Assembly (NCBI GenBank): GCA_039105265.1
Contig: JAPFFF010000049.1
Span: 558,001 to 622,000, forward strand
Reading direction: 5' to 3'
From: Tritrichomonas musculus
Taxonomy: Eukaryota; Parabasalia; Tritrichomonadida; Tritrichomonadidae
Length of the DNA: 64,000 nt
Under the pieces are notes generated by a model. That model ran no database searches. It saw only the letters and a list, made by a program, of their open reading frames with translations, and had not been told where the DNA came from. The translations under genes and the position numbers were made by a program. Within the stretch, counting starts at the first letter, position 1. Each line of letters starts with the position of its first letter. Of this stretch, positions 47,866 to 58,995 are shown one piece after another.

Positions 47866-48981
47866 TTACTTAATATTACAATATTTAAAAATTTTTTTTT
47901 CACAATAAGATACTTCTTCGTCGAATTCTTCATCAATAGCATGAAATATATTCTTTTTATAAACAAGCGATTTTTTGAATGCTTTGAAAACATGATTTGA
48001 ATATCTATAAGGAATAACAATATTATAATGTATTGAATTTTTCAAAACTGGCCACCAATTTTTTGAGTTCTTGTTCCTTGTATTTCCTAAAAAAGCATTG
48101 TCATCCTCTTCAACGCAATTAGATATAACATGGTGATAATTTGTGAAAAAGTGTTGAACAATTCCAAACCAATCGGTAGTTTTGTGAATTTTTCTTGGAT
48201 TTCCGCCTTTTTCAAATCTTTCTCCTTTCGAATTAACGATAATTACATTTCCTGGAAGTTCATCAGCAAAAACATGCTTGTTAGTTTCTGCTTGATATTT
48301 TTTTGCAATTTTTTTCTTAGTAGGACGTTGGTATAGTCCGTTAATTTGATAAAGTAATAATGACACTAAACGAAGTTGAAATTTGGTAATTGAATTAAAG
48401 GTATTGCCAAGTTTTGGAATTACATCTTTCTTCAAAATAATATTTGTAATATACTGACTAGTCTCTTTTGAAATGTTAGGTGAAAATAACGGAGGAGTTC
48501 CAAATACAATTCCTCTAACACCTCCTGAAAATCTCTCTTTGAGAGAGTTCATCCCTTGAATAAAATCGCCATAATCTCCTTTATTAAAAATTGTGGTAAT
48601 AATAGAAGAAACAGCACCCCCTAGAGAGTGTCCCATGCAAACTAATTGATTTAATTCTGGCCTCGTAAAATAATCACGAACTTCATCAATAACCTTTCTT
48701 GCTGCATTATAATAGCCTTTATGGCATGTTCCATTGTAAAACTTAATTGGAGATGTTTGCATGTTTATTTTTAAATCATTAGGATCACAAAAATCTGTTC
48801 CTCGAACCCATAATACATATTCTCTAATTATTTCGTTTTCAATTAATTTGTAATGCGGAATGCCATCTTTACCTCCTCCACCTTTAACTATTGCATATCC
48901 TTCAGGGAGTGGCCGATCATCTTGTTGATTTAAATTTTGCAGAAGGTTTGAATAGTCTCTTACTTCCTTATTGGTAAACAT
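47866..48981 (-). CDS. Class 3 lipase
   Basis: 371 residues. Nucleophile elbow GHSLGGA with Ser119; upstream VLWVRGT (58-63), the usual lipase-3 strand with RGT; FGTPP at 160-164; probable catalytic Asp186 in KKDVIPKLG and a His near 283 (NYHHVISNC). The alpha/beta-hydrolase lipase-3 family hydrolyses acylglycerols or phospholipids. No signal peptide or membrane span is seen, so probably cytosolic or membrane-associated. Long lysine- and asparagine-rich C-terminal part. Converges with the Myb gene, 94 bp apart. Confidence 0.8.
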   Translation of the reverse strand: MFTNKEVRDYSNLLQNLNQQDDRPLPEGYAIVKGGGGKDGIPHYKLIENEIIREYVLWVRGTDFCDPNDLKINMQTSPIKFYNGTCHKGYYNAARKVIDEVRDYFTRPELNQLVCMGHSLGGAVSSIITTIFNKGDYGDFIQGMNSLKERFSGGVRGIVFGTPPLFSPNISKETSQYITNIILKKDVIPKLGNTFNSITKFQLRLVSLLLYQINGLYQRPTKKKIAKKYQAETNKHVFADELPGNVIIVNSKGERFEKGGNPRKIHKTTDWFGIVQHFFTNYHHVISNCVEEDDNAFLGNTRNKNSKNWWPVLKNSIHYNIVIPYRYSNHVFKAFKKSLVYKKNIFHAIDEEFDEEVSYCEKKIFKYCNIK

Positions 48982-50267
48982 TAATTTTAGAAGAAGTTTT
49001 AAGTTTTGATCTTATTTAATTGTGCATAATATTTATCAAATTATCTCTCTATTCAAAATGAACATTATCACTTCAATTTTTTCTATCGATTAACAATTAT
49101 AAAAGTATTTTCAAAATTGAATTATGAAAATTTGAAATATCTTTTTAGTTTTTTAATGTTTTTATTTTGATATTCATGAATAATATTTTTTTTATTAGAC
49201 GAAGAGTTTATAAAGTCGAATTCAAAAAGCTTGGGACAAACTTTTTAAATATATACTGAAAAGTATTCAATTTTGTTCCAACATGAATAAGAGGCAGTCG
49301 ACAAAAAATTTTTAATTCTGATATCATGGTTACTATATGAATATATAATAGTATTCATAGATGCTTAATTCATCAAAATATTAGAAATATATCGACTCAT
49401 TCAGAGATATTATTATTTTAATATTTTAACGTACTCTCAGAAATGATATCAAAAAGTTTTATTTTTCTGAATTTTTTTTTCGTAAAAAATTAAAATACAT
49501 CATTATATGTTCAATATATTATAAAATAAATATATTAAATAAAATATATTATATAATAGATGTTGAATTATGCAAACAAAAGAACTTTTATGATATTAAA
49601 CTTATCTTCATATAAATTTTATTAAGAAAAAATTAAAAAATATGCATTTGATTTCAACCAAATATGAAATCATTTCATATTTTAAAATGAATAAAAAAGG
49701 ATATTTTTATTGTTTTTTGGAATAATGATGCTTTTTATAATTATGTGTGTGATTTTAACAAAAAACAATTTATTCTTATTAAGGACTTAACTAAAAGACA
49801 TAAAAGAATAATAATTTGGCTGAGAAATGCGTTTATTTATAGTAAAAGGTTAAAAAGGATAAACATCATTAAAAACTAAGCATGATAAAAATATTCGAGC
49901 CAACACTTTTATGTCCAAGCAATGGAAACAAGAGATATGATAGTTTTACTACCGTTGACTTATTATTTAATGATTGCTTACCTGACATTGTAAGTGAGAA
50001 TTACATTTTTGGTTGCGCTTTGTATACAACTTGAAATGTTTTGTGAAAGGAGGGCTTTTCATTTGCAGCGAACGTCTAATAATGATAGTATAATTACTAA
50101 TAGTGGTAAAACTTTTGCTTCTATAAAATAATTTTTTTATCTACAACCGCTATTTCATTATCAAAAATCATAGGTCGGTTCAACGGACGGTTTGTGTCAA
50201 AAAAGCAAAGCCAAAATCAAAAAAACGTTGGAAATGCTTGGTTTTAGGATATATATTTCACTATTAT
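48982..50267. other. Gene-free AT-rich stretch
   Basis: Nothing coding is supported. Base composition is uniform until about 50160, where CG-containing words appear just before the hAT-like element. No repeat boundaries recognised. Confidence 0.45.
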
Positions 50268-50521
50268 ATTTGGAACAGGGAGGCTTATCGATAAACCGTT
50301 TTATTGGTCATCGGATGTTTATCGATAATCCGATAATATCGATAAAAAACCGTCCGATGAATGATGAGTATCGATAAATACGTTTTTCTAACCGTCCGAT
50401 AAATGGTCTTATCGGAAGGTAACCGTCCGATAAATGGTCTCACAATCCGATGAATTGTAAAATTTTTATCGATAAATATCGATAAATTTTAAATTTTTTT
50501 TCAATTTTTATTGATATTTAT

Positions 50522-51287
50522 ATGTGTAAGCCATCCAAGACTTTTTCCAGTTATTTTATATTTAGATAGATTTTTAATAGCTACATATAATTTACTATTT
50601 AAAAAATCAAAATCATCAAAGGTGAATTAGATAATCGCATTTTATTTTCCATAAAAAATAATTTGGGTAAAAAATGGTCATTTTGAATTTTTTGATTTTA
50701 TAAATGGCGGAACCTCATTTTAAATAATATTCCCTATTCTTATAATATATTTTAAAGCAAAAATATTGAGTTTGATCGTTTAAAATTAATTTTCTAACCG
50801 CCGAAAATTGAATCATTCCGTTTATTAATTCAACTTTTTGAATTCATTTTTCAAACTAAACTTTATCTTTGAAGTTATGTTCAAACAAAATATATCATTT
50901 TATTGAGCATTAAAAGAAGAAATCGAATATTACAAAATAAAAAGTTAGAAAAGATCATGTATCGAAAAAACTTAAAAATAATTATTATATTAACTTTTTT
51001 GGACTAACTACAAAGTAATTATAAATATTTATGTTTTATAATGTATAATGCATATGTATAAAATCAAATAGTATTAGTAGTTTTGAAGGATATCTCTTAC
51101 GAAGAGAGATCTATTAGTATGTGAAGTCAAAAAAAACTCGATGAATATTAAGTTTTTTGATTGGTTTCAATGACCAATTTAAAGATTATTAAATGGGTAA
51201 GAAAATTTATTAAAATCACCAAATAAAACCTAAAATTCGAAGAGATTTTGAAACTTTTTGAGGTCAAAAAAAGAGTGTCCCACCCAT
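50522..51287 (+). mobile_element. 766-bp element, copy 1
   Basis: Starts ATGTGTAAGCCATCCAAGAC and ends GTGTCCCACCCAT. Nearly identical, without length change, to 52698-53463. Flanked by its own 8-bp duplication ATATTTAT (50514-50521 and 51288-51295), different from that of copy 2. Non-coding. Confidence 0.75.
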
Positions 51288-52697
51288 ATATTTATCGATA
51301 AAAAAATTATAACACATTTTTTATTTATAAACATCGATAAAAAAATATAAATCATTAGTGATTTAATTAAGTATCATGTTAGACAATGATTTTACTAAGT
51401 TAACGCATTAAAAAAACAAAAAAATAATAACAAATAAGAATTCAAAATTATTATTACTATTTTTACATTAATTGTATCTATTTAAAGTAAAAAGCATTAA
51501 ATTGATGGATGACAGCCAAAAATATTATGAGGTATTGTCAATACAACAATTTGGATATATTAAATTCTTGACTTTTTAGATATACTATTATTGATCAATG
51601 ATTGACACTAAAAAACACTTGTAATAAGTCATAAATGACGAAATATTCACTTTCTTCAAGTAATCAATGAATTTTATTAGTTGACTACTTTTGAATTGAA
51701 ATACAAGAATTTTTATATTTCACATATCCGCAGAAATAACAATTATAATTATTTTTTTTCAAAATTAATATATTATTTAAAACATAAATTTATTGGTAGC
51801 TCACTTTTCTTTCGAAAAAATAAAACTTTCTGATGATAAATAGGTGGGCCACTTTTTTTTTTTTGACTTTAAAAAAGTTCTTTTTTCTTCGAATTTTAAG
51901 AATTATTCAGCAATTTCATAATATATATTTATATAACACATATATGATAGGATGCAGTTGTTAAATTAAGTTTTGAACTAATATTCATCAACTTTTTTTT
52001 TAATACATGATATGCAATATCACAAGTTCAAATGAATTAAAATACATATTTCTATTATTTTATGATATTATCTATGTCATACATCAAGAATGATCTGGAA
52101 ACAATATAAAATAATTAATAGATTTCTCTAAAAAGTTAAAATAAAAGGTATTTTTAATTTTCAGAAGTATATAAAAAAATTGAATGTTTTCTTTTTTGAT
52201 ATTTAGTTTCTTCATCGCCCAGGCTTTTTATTGATATAGTTAGTTATAACATAACTTCAAAGATAAAGGTTAGTTGGGAAAACATATTCAAAAAGTAGAA
52301 TTAGTTAACGGAATGATTCAATTTTGGAGCCACTTGGTAAGAAATTATAAACGGTCAAACAATAAATTTGGTATAAATAAAGGTAAATTAAAATCAGATA
52401 TATATCCTAGAATATTGGACCTTTATTAAAAAATCATAAAAAATTAAAATCAGCTTTTTTTTATTCAATTTCCTCTCAATTTATAAAAATAGCTTTCAAA
52501 TATTTTTTATATTTTTTCCCTTATTGAAATTTTGAGATTTTTAGAAAAATCAATATCTTAATTTAAATTTAATTAATCTATATTAATATTATAATTTCAT
52601 AATAGAATTATATATTAAATATATATATAAATGAGATATTTCATTTTAAATTTAAAAAGCAAAGATAATCAAAATAAAAATTATTTTATATTTATTT

Positions 52698-53463
52698 ATG
52701 TGTAAGCTATCCAAGACTTTTTCCAGTTATTTTATATTTAGATAGATTTTTAATAGCTACATATAATTTACTATTTAAAAAATCAAAATCATCAAAGGTG
52801 AATTAGATAATCGCATTTTATTTTCCATAAAAAATAATTTGGGTAAAAAATGGTCATTTTGAATTTTTTGATTTTATAAATGGCGGAACCTCATTTTAAA
52901 TAATATTCCCTATTCTTATAATATATTTTAAAGCAAAAATATTGAGTTTGATCGTTTAAAATTAATTTTCTAACCGCCGAAAATTGAATCATTCCGTTTA
53001 TTAATTCAACTTTTTGAATTCATTTTTCAAACTAAACTTTATCTTTGAAGTTATGTTCAAACAAAATATATCATTTTATTGAGCATTAAAAGAAGAAATC
53101 GAATATTACAAAATAAAAAGTTAGAAAAGATCATGTATCGAAAAAACTTAAAAATAATTATTATATTAACTTTTTTGGACTAACTACAAAGTAATTATAA
53201 ATATTTATGTTTTATAATGTATAATGCATATGTATAAAATCAAATAGTATTAGTAGTTTTGAAGGATATCTCTTACGAAGAGAGATCTATTAGTATGTGA
53301 AGTCAAAAAAAACTCGATGAATATTAAGTTTTTTGATTGGTTTCAATGACCAATTTAAAGATTATTAAATGGGTAAGAAAATTTATTAAAATCACCAAAT
53401 AAAACCTAAAATTCGAAGAGATTTTGAAACTTTTTGAGGTCAAAAAAAGAGTGTCCCACCCAT
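52698..53463 (+). mobile_element. 766-bp element, copy 2
   Basis: Same sequence as 50522-51287 at a constant offset of 2,176 bp, flanked by ATTTATTT (52690-52697 and 53464-53471). Different duplications at the two copies mean two independent insertions rather than a segmental duplication. Confidence 0.75.
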
Positions 53464-53474
53464 ATTTATTTGAA

Positions 53475-54316
53475 TAAGCTTGTAAATTTGGTGAAATAAA
53501 CGTTTTTTGGGTTTTAAAAATCACCAAATGTAACCATATTATTGTCAAATAAATTTTATTAATATTTATTATTGTCATAAACCATTGAATTATTTGAAAG
53601 AGGAATTAAATGAGTTTTATCAAAAGTCATATTAATAATCGATAAGATTTTTTGAATATTACAAAATAATTGTATGATTTGTATAATATATCATATAAAA
53701 TAATAATAAAAAGCTCATTTATATTGACGATGAAAAGCCAAATAACCGATTTCACCAAAAGCCCAGGTCTTGGGCTTTTGGCGACAGCATTCAATTTTGA
53801 ATAGTTTACATATATTTTGGAGATCACCAAAACGGTTTTTTTGGCGATGGTGATTTGTAAAGCTTTCAAAATATCATATATAAAATAAAAAAAAAAAATA
53901 AGATATAAATATATAATAAAATCAATAAAAGCATTTTTTCAATTGAAAATAATTTTTTTTCATTTATATTTTAAATATATACCGATATAAAATGTATTTA
54001 AAATATTAATAGTATTTATATTTTTATGAATATATATAGCCGAATAATAAAAAATGCATTGAAATAATGCATTGAAATATTAATAGTATTTATATTTTTA
54101 TGAATATATATAGCCGAGTAATTAAATAAATTCATTGAATTTATTGAATGTTGATTCGTAAATTGAATTATTATTTCATCAAATATCATTTAATCATTTT
54201 ATTTAATAATTCATAAGAAATAACTTTTTAAAAGATTTATTAAAATCGCCAAAAGACCAGAAAGAATCACCAAGACCAGGTCTTTTTTTTACATTTGGGT
54301 ATATTTTACAAGCTTA
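53475..54316. mobile_element. 842-bp MITE with 7-bp duplication
   Basis: Inverted ends TAAGCTTGTAAA and TTTACAAGCTTA, flanked by ATTTGAA (53468-53474 and 54317-54323). The interior has several inverted CACCAAAA / TTTTGGCGA words and a palindrome AAGCCCAGGTCTTGGGCTTT at 53759-53778. The duplication is AT-rich, so this call is weaker than the others. A 70-bp tandem duplication lies at about 54003-54120. Confidence 0.5.
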
Positions 54317-55259
54317 ATTTGAATTTTTAAAATTTCAAAAAAAACTAAGTTTTAATAAAAATTATAAATATAGCGATTTAAATAGAAATAAACATAATAT
54401 ATTTTTATTATAATATTAAAAACATAAATATAATAGTAAATAATATTTTAAAATATTTTATAATAAATCATATACTAATAAATTTTCAAAATCATTATAA
54501 TCGAATAATTGATTATTTCTAACTTTTTCAAAACGAATTTTTATAGCATGCTTCAATTGTTATATTCAAAATTTTAGGTATAGAAAAAATCATTAATTTC
54601 TTTTTATATTTTGTCTTTGATTATAATCAACAAGATATAACTTTAAACAAAATTAAATTAAACAATTAATTTAAAATTAAAATAGATATTTTTATTCTTA
54701 ATAAATGAAATTTTCTTATATAAATTGAATGATATTTTTAAATTCTTTTAATTTTGAGAAAATTATTTCAAATATTTTTGAAAGATTTTATCTATACTAT
54801 TTGAATAGTTTACAAAAAAAATATGAAAATTTAAATTATTCATAAAAACTTTATCTTTAATATTTATGAACTATAATTAATATTTTGTTTTATTATTATA
54901 TGTAATCTATCTAATGGTGCAAAAGTTATAAAAATTCATTGGTGGCCCACCTATGATGATAAATATTATCTAGCATCAAATATTATTTTTTTTTATTTTT
55001 TTTATTAAAAAACATTATAAACAAAGAAAACAACCATTATACACTTAAATTTTTAAAATCCGATTGTTAGTTCTTTCTAAAAAGTTATATTTATCGGTAA
55101 TTATCGGATACAAAATTTTAATCAGATAAAAAATTTATCGATAAAATTTTTCATTTATCGATATTTATCTGTCATCGAAAGTTTATCAGATAATATCGAT
55201 ATTCATTAGACGATCATAACCGTTATCGGATAATATCGATAAGCAACCCTGATTTGGAA

Positions 55260-55484
55260 TAAAATATAAAATTTTGGTGAGATTTCTTGAGTTGAATTTT
55301 TTTTTATAAACTTTTTTTTATTTTTTTTTCATCCATGCATTAAAACTCATGTTAATTTTTTATTATATAATTTAAATAAATATATTTAATTGATAATAAT
55401 TATTTTTTACTTAATAGTTAAATAATTTATCAAGATATCAATATTTTATAAAAATATATTTACAATTCAGTACTTATACAGGTT
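55260..55484. other. Short AT-rich spacer
   Basis: Between the hAT-like element and the ATTCAAGTGG repeat element. Nothing seen. Confidence 0.4.
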
Positions 55485-56606
55485 GCGACATTCAAGTGGC
55501 GTCTAAACGACATTCAAGTGGCGCCCAATTCAATTTTTTGAATGCATTCAATTTTTTTCTGAGGGAGTATTTCTCTTCCCGACAATCAAGTGGAGCCGAA
55601 ATTGAATACTCATATCACTATAAAGTTTTTGACTTATCTTGAATAAAAAAATATGCCAATAAATAAAAGTTGCAAAAATAAAATTCAGTTTTAATATTAT
55701 ATTTATTATTCAATTTATATATGAAAAAGTCGAATAAAATTTTATTATCTAAATTATCTCATTATTTTCAGAGATTTCCTAAAAAATATGAATCCTTTGG
55801 ATAGTTTATTTTTGTTAATTTCAAATAAATTATAAATATATATTTTTTATCTGGTATTGGGACATTTATAATAAAAAATGTTTTGAATATTTTGACGATT
55901 GTTTTTTATTCAATTTTGTTTTTAATATAAATCTATAACAAAACTGACAATTTTGATCTTTTATGATTAATCATCAATATTATATGGTAAATAATAAATA
56001 TTTACCATTTAAATAAGTAAAAATTGACATATTCAATATTTGCGATAATTAAAGGCAAAACATTGATCATCATATTTTTTAAACCAATATCTGGAATATT
56101 ATTAAGATATTACAAAAATAAAGAGTAATTTCAAATGTAAATATTAGTTTAAAACGATTTTCATATTTCCAAAAAAAAAATGATATCAATCAAAAGCAAT
56201 TTCAATTTAGAAATAAAGGTTATTATTAATTACGTAAGCTAAATCAGGGAATATATTAAATAAATATGACAATAATAAAAATATGATTATATGATTTCAA
56301 ATTCATATTATCAAATAATGATGATTTCAAAATATATATGATTTTCAGGTCTTTTTGAGTGCAGTTATCTAAATAAAAAGCGTTAAAAAACCCAAAAAAT
56401 ATTTTTTTAAAAAAATATCCCGCTTTTTTTGGCTCATACATTTTTTTGAAATATTAGATGGAGAGATATAATAACAAATGATGACATTTTTAATTAGAAA
56501 ATGAATTTAAATAAAAAGCAATGTCCTAAATAATGCTCAAAATCGGCTCCACTTGAATGTCGCGGAGCTCCACTTGAATGCCGAAATGGATCCACTTGAA
56601 TGTCGC
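55485..56606. repeat. Element-like region bounded by inverted GCGACATTCAAGTGG motifs
   Basis: Three copies of a CGACATTCAAGTGG motif at the left (55485-55499, about 55508-55522 and about 55579-55592) face three inverted copies at the right (about 56551-56606, CCACTTGAATGTCGC). About 1.12 kb, no coding capacity, no clear target duplication. Possibly a MITE or the regulatory end of the adjacent protease/transposase element. Confidence 0.5.
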
Positions 56607-56697
56607 CTATTTTTTTTGAAAGGAAGTACGATTATTTTTCATTCAATTTTTTTGAATGTTTTTTTAAAATTTTGTTTTCGTTTTACATAATAGCAGC

Positions 56698-58995
56698 ATG
56701 ATAAGTCCCAAACTATTGTTAAAAAAGCTTCAATCAAAAACAGGTAGTTCAAAAAATATCGATTTTCAAGTATTCCGTGGAATCAAAAATGATGATGGAA
56801 TAAATCATGATCATCATTATTGCTATGCGATCTCTTTCTTACAGTTGTTTTTTCATTGTCCTGATGTCATTCAATATTTTAATAAAAGTGTCCCAAAAAA
56901 TTCAACAGAACGCTTGTTATCAAAAATTTTCAAAGAATTATATAAAAAAAACAATTATTCAGCTATTGATATAATCAATTTTATACTAAATTGGCAAGGA
57001 TGGAATGGCGGACTTTTACCTAATGATAATGGTGATATAATAGAATTCGTTAATTATTTACTTAATTCTGTAACTCAAAAATTGTCAGTTTTTTTTTTAA
57101 TAGAAGGAGAATTTTATGATACTAGTATCGCTCCTTATGATAGAAATTATTTTTTAACAGTGCTACCAATTGGTCGAACAATTGAAGATGTTTTAAACAA
57201 TTCAATGAAAAAATGCAAAAAAATCACTCGTTATCCAAAATATTTAATGATTTCTTTATCAAGAAATGAAATTGATAATGTAAACGAACAATATATTCCA
57301 ATTAATTCTTTTCTGAAAATTGGTAACATTGTTTGCAAGCATTATGCAACAGCAGTGTTTAATGGAAAAGTAGCAGCTGGACATTATACCTCATTAATTA
57401 AAATCGATGACGAATATTTTCAATTTAATGATGAAATTGTTACAGCATTATTTTACTATGAACGATGCCCACCAACATTAAGAACTTTTATAACAGAAAT
57501 AAATAATCAAATGAACAGAAGAGGAACCTTATTTTTATACATAAAAAGTTATGAGAATTATGTTCTAAATTTTTATGAACAAATTGTTTTCCAATGCCCA
57601 ACTCAAGCATATCCAGGATCAGCACCAATTAGTGCAATGAAAAATACATTAAGACAAATCAATAAAAGCAAAAATAATAGCATGAAAAAGTCTATTAAAA
57701 AACACTCATCGTCAAAAGCAAAAAAACTATCAAGCATTTTGAAACTCTCTTCTTCATCACAGTCTTCATCACAGTCTTCATCACAATCTTCATCACAATC
57801 TTCTTCACGATCTTCTCCACAATCTTCTTCACGATCTTCTTCACAATCTTCTTCACGATCTTCTCCACAATCTTCTTCACGATCTTCTCCACAATCTTCT
57901 TCACGATCTTCTTCACGATCTTCTTCACAATCTTCTTCACGATCTACTTCATTATCATCGATACCTTCTTCATCAATTTCTTTTGAATCTTCTTCCACAA
58001 TGCATTCTTCTTTGGCTTTAATAGGACCAGCAAATTCCAATCCTTCATCATTACATCGGCAATTATCAGCACCTTCCACTCCACTCCATCAATCACATAA
58101 TAAAGCTAATCCAAATTTAACATTATCTCAGCCAAGGGAAAAACGAACACTACAACCATATCAAATTGAATTTTATCAAATAGAACTTGAGTCATTTCAA
58201 AAAGGAATTAGTAAACCAAACTCTCCTGCAGAAAAAGAATTTATAGAGGAAATTGTTCTTAAAAGTATTTCTGCCTACAAGCATATATATCTGAAAAGAA
58301 GTGTAATAAATATCCATAGTTCAATGATTTCAAATTTATATGGTAAAATGAAGATTTGTTTTTCTGGAATTCCAGCAATTCAAGAGAAGAGAACTGCACC
58401 TTCAAGATTTGCCAAAATCAGACTTCTATTTAAAAATACTGGGAAATTGCTTCGAAATCTACAATATAATGATCAAGGTAGAATTAATTCAGAAATTTTG
58501 GCAGCCCAAAATGATTTTAACACAGAAGAACAAAACGAAATTGTTAAACAAGGTGAATTCGTTTATGATATTTTGAAAGAACTATTAGAAATCGATGTTT
58601 TTGATAAAGAAGAAGTGGAAGAAAGGTTATCACCTGTAATTGAATGGTACTTATTGAACTATGGAAATAAATCAATAAATGATGCAAATCATGATACCAT
58701 AATAAATGATGATTTAAATGAATCTCTTTTTGATCCAATTATTCCTAGATCAGAACCTTTGACGGATAAGGAACTTAATGAATATGTCAATAATATAATT
58801 GACAATGATGACGATGATGATGATTTTGAAGACAGTGATGAAGATATTGCAAATCTCACTGATTTTTCAATCGGTTTGGAAGAAATAAATGAGTCAAACA
58901 TGAACCAAGCAATAAAAGAATATAATGATGAATTTGAAAACTACCAAAAAATAGCAAGCATATGCTTTTTTTGGACTCATCTTTGGAAGATGTGA
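56698..58995 (+). CDS. Ubiquitin-specific-protease-like protein next to a transposase
   Basis: 765 residues. The N-terminal 300 residues resemble peptidase C19: a Cys box YCYAISFLQLFF with Cys42, and a His box AGHYTSLIKIDDEYFQFNDE near 227-245 with His229 and a following Asn/Asp. Then come a Ser/Arg/Gln repeat tract (SSQSSSRSSPQSS units, about 351-421) and an acidic C-terminus (DDDDDDFEDSDED). Its last 34 bp overlap the transposase frame, which lies in the -1 frame. This is either a transposon-encoded deubiquitinase-like protein or a host fragment joined to it. The catalytic assignment is by motif only. Confidence 0.6.
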   Translation: MISPKLLLKKLQSKTGSSKNIDFQVFRGIKNDDGINHDHHYCYAISFLQLFFHCPDVIQYFNKSVPKNSTERLLSKIFKELYKKNNYSAIDIINFILNWQGWNGGLLPNDNGDIIEFVNYLLNSVTQKLSVFFLIEGEFYDTSIAPYDRNYFLTVLPIGRTIEDVLNNSMKKCKKITRYPKYLMISLSRNEIDNVNEQYIPINSFLKIGNIVCKHYATAVFNGKVAAGHYTSLIKIDDEYFQFNDEIVTALFYYERCPPTLRTFITEINNQMNRRGTLFLYIKSYENYVLNFYEQIVFQCPTQAYPGSAPISAMKNTLRQINKSKNNSMKKSIKKHSSSKAKKLSSILKLSSSSQSSSQSSSQSSSQSSSRSSPQSSSRSSSQSSSRSSPQSSSRSSPQSSSRSSSRSSSQSSSRSTSLSSIPSSSISFESSSTMHSSLALIGPANSNPSSLHRQLSAPSTPLHQSHNKANPNLTLSQPREKRTLQPYQIEFYQIELESFQKGISKPNSPAEKEFIEEIVLKSISAYKHIYLKRSVINIHSSMISNLYGKMKICFSGIPAIQEKRTAPSRFAKIRLLFKNTGKLLRNLQYNDQGRINSEILAAQNDFNTEEQNEIVKQGEFVYDILKELLEIDVFDKEEVEERLSPVIEWYLLNYGNKSINDANHDTIINDDLNESLFDPIIPRSEPLTDKELNEYVNNIIDNDDDDDDFEDSDEDIANLTDFSIGLEEINESNMNQAIKEYNDEFENYQKIASICFFWTHLWKM

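Larger units (their letters stand above)
51841..54953. mobile_element. MULE-like element with 10-bp target duplication
   Basis: Short inverted ends TAGGTGGGCCAC (51841) and GTGGCCCACCTA (54953), flanked by a perfect 10-bp duplication TGATGATAAA (51831-51840 and 54954-54963). Duplications of 9-11 bp point to Mutator-like elements. No transposase remains. Its first 60 bases resemble the inverse of the right end of the 766-bp element, suggesting related families. Confidence 0.65.
50276..55251. mobile_element. hAT-like non-autonomous transposon holding nested elements
   Basis: Ends CAGGGAGGCTTATCGATA (50276) and the reverse of CAGGGTTGCTTATCGATA (55251), flanked by a perfect 8-bp duplication ATTTGGAA (50268-50275 and 55252-55259). 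CAGGG ends with 8-bp duplications are the hAT pattern. Both terminal 200-bp regions are dense in TATCGATA and ATCGGATAA words, likely transposase-binding sites. No transposase frame remains. It encloses the 766-bp copy at 50522, the MULE-like element at 51841 and their contents. Confidence 0.8.

Noticed and set aside
50522-53463. LTR retrotransposon made of two 766-bp direct repeats
   Set aside because: The two copies have different 8-bp duplications, the intervening DNA has no gag/pol frame, and a MULE-like boundary falls between them.
53627-53869. 80-residue minus-strand frame
   Set aside because: Falls across the inverted words of the 842-bp MITE and has no supporting features.
57603-58079. 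158-residue EED-rich minus-strand frame
   Set aside because: Reverse reading of the Ser/Arg/Gln repeat tract of the protease-like gene.
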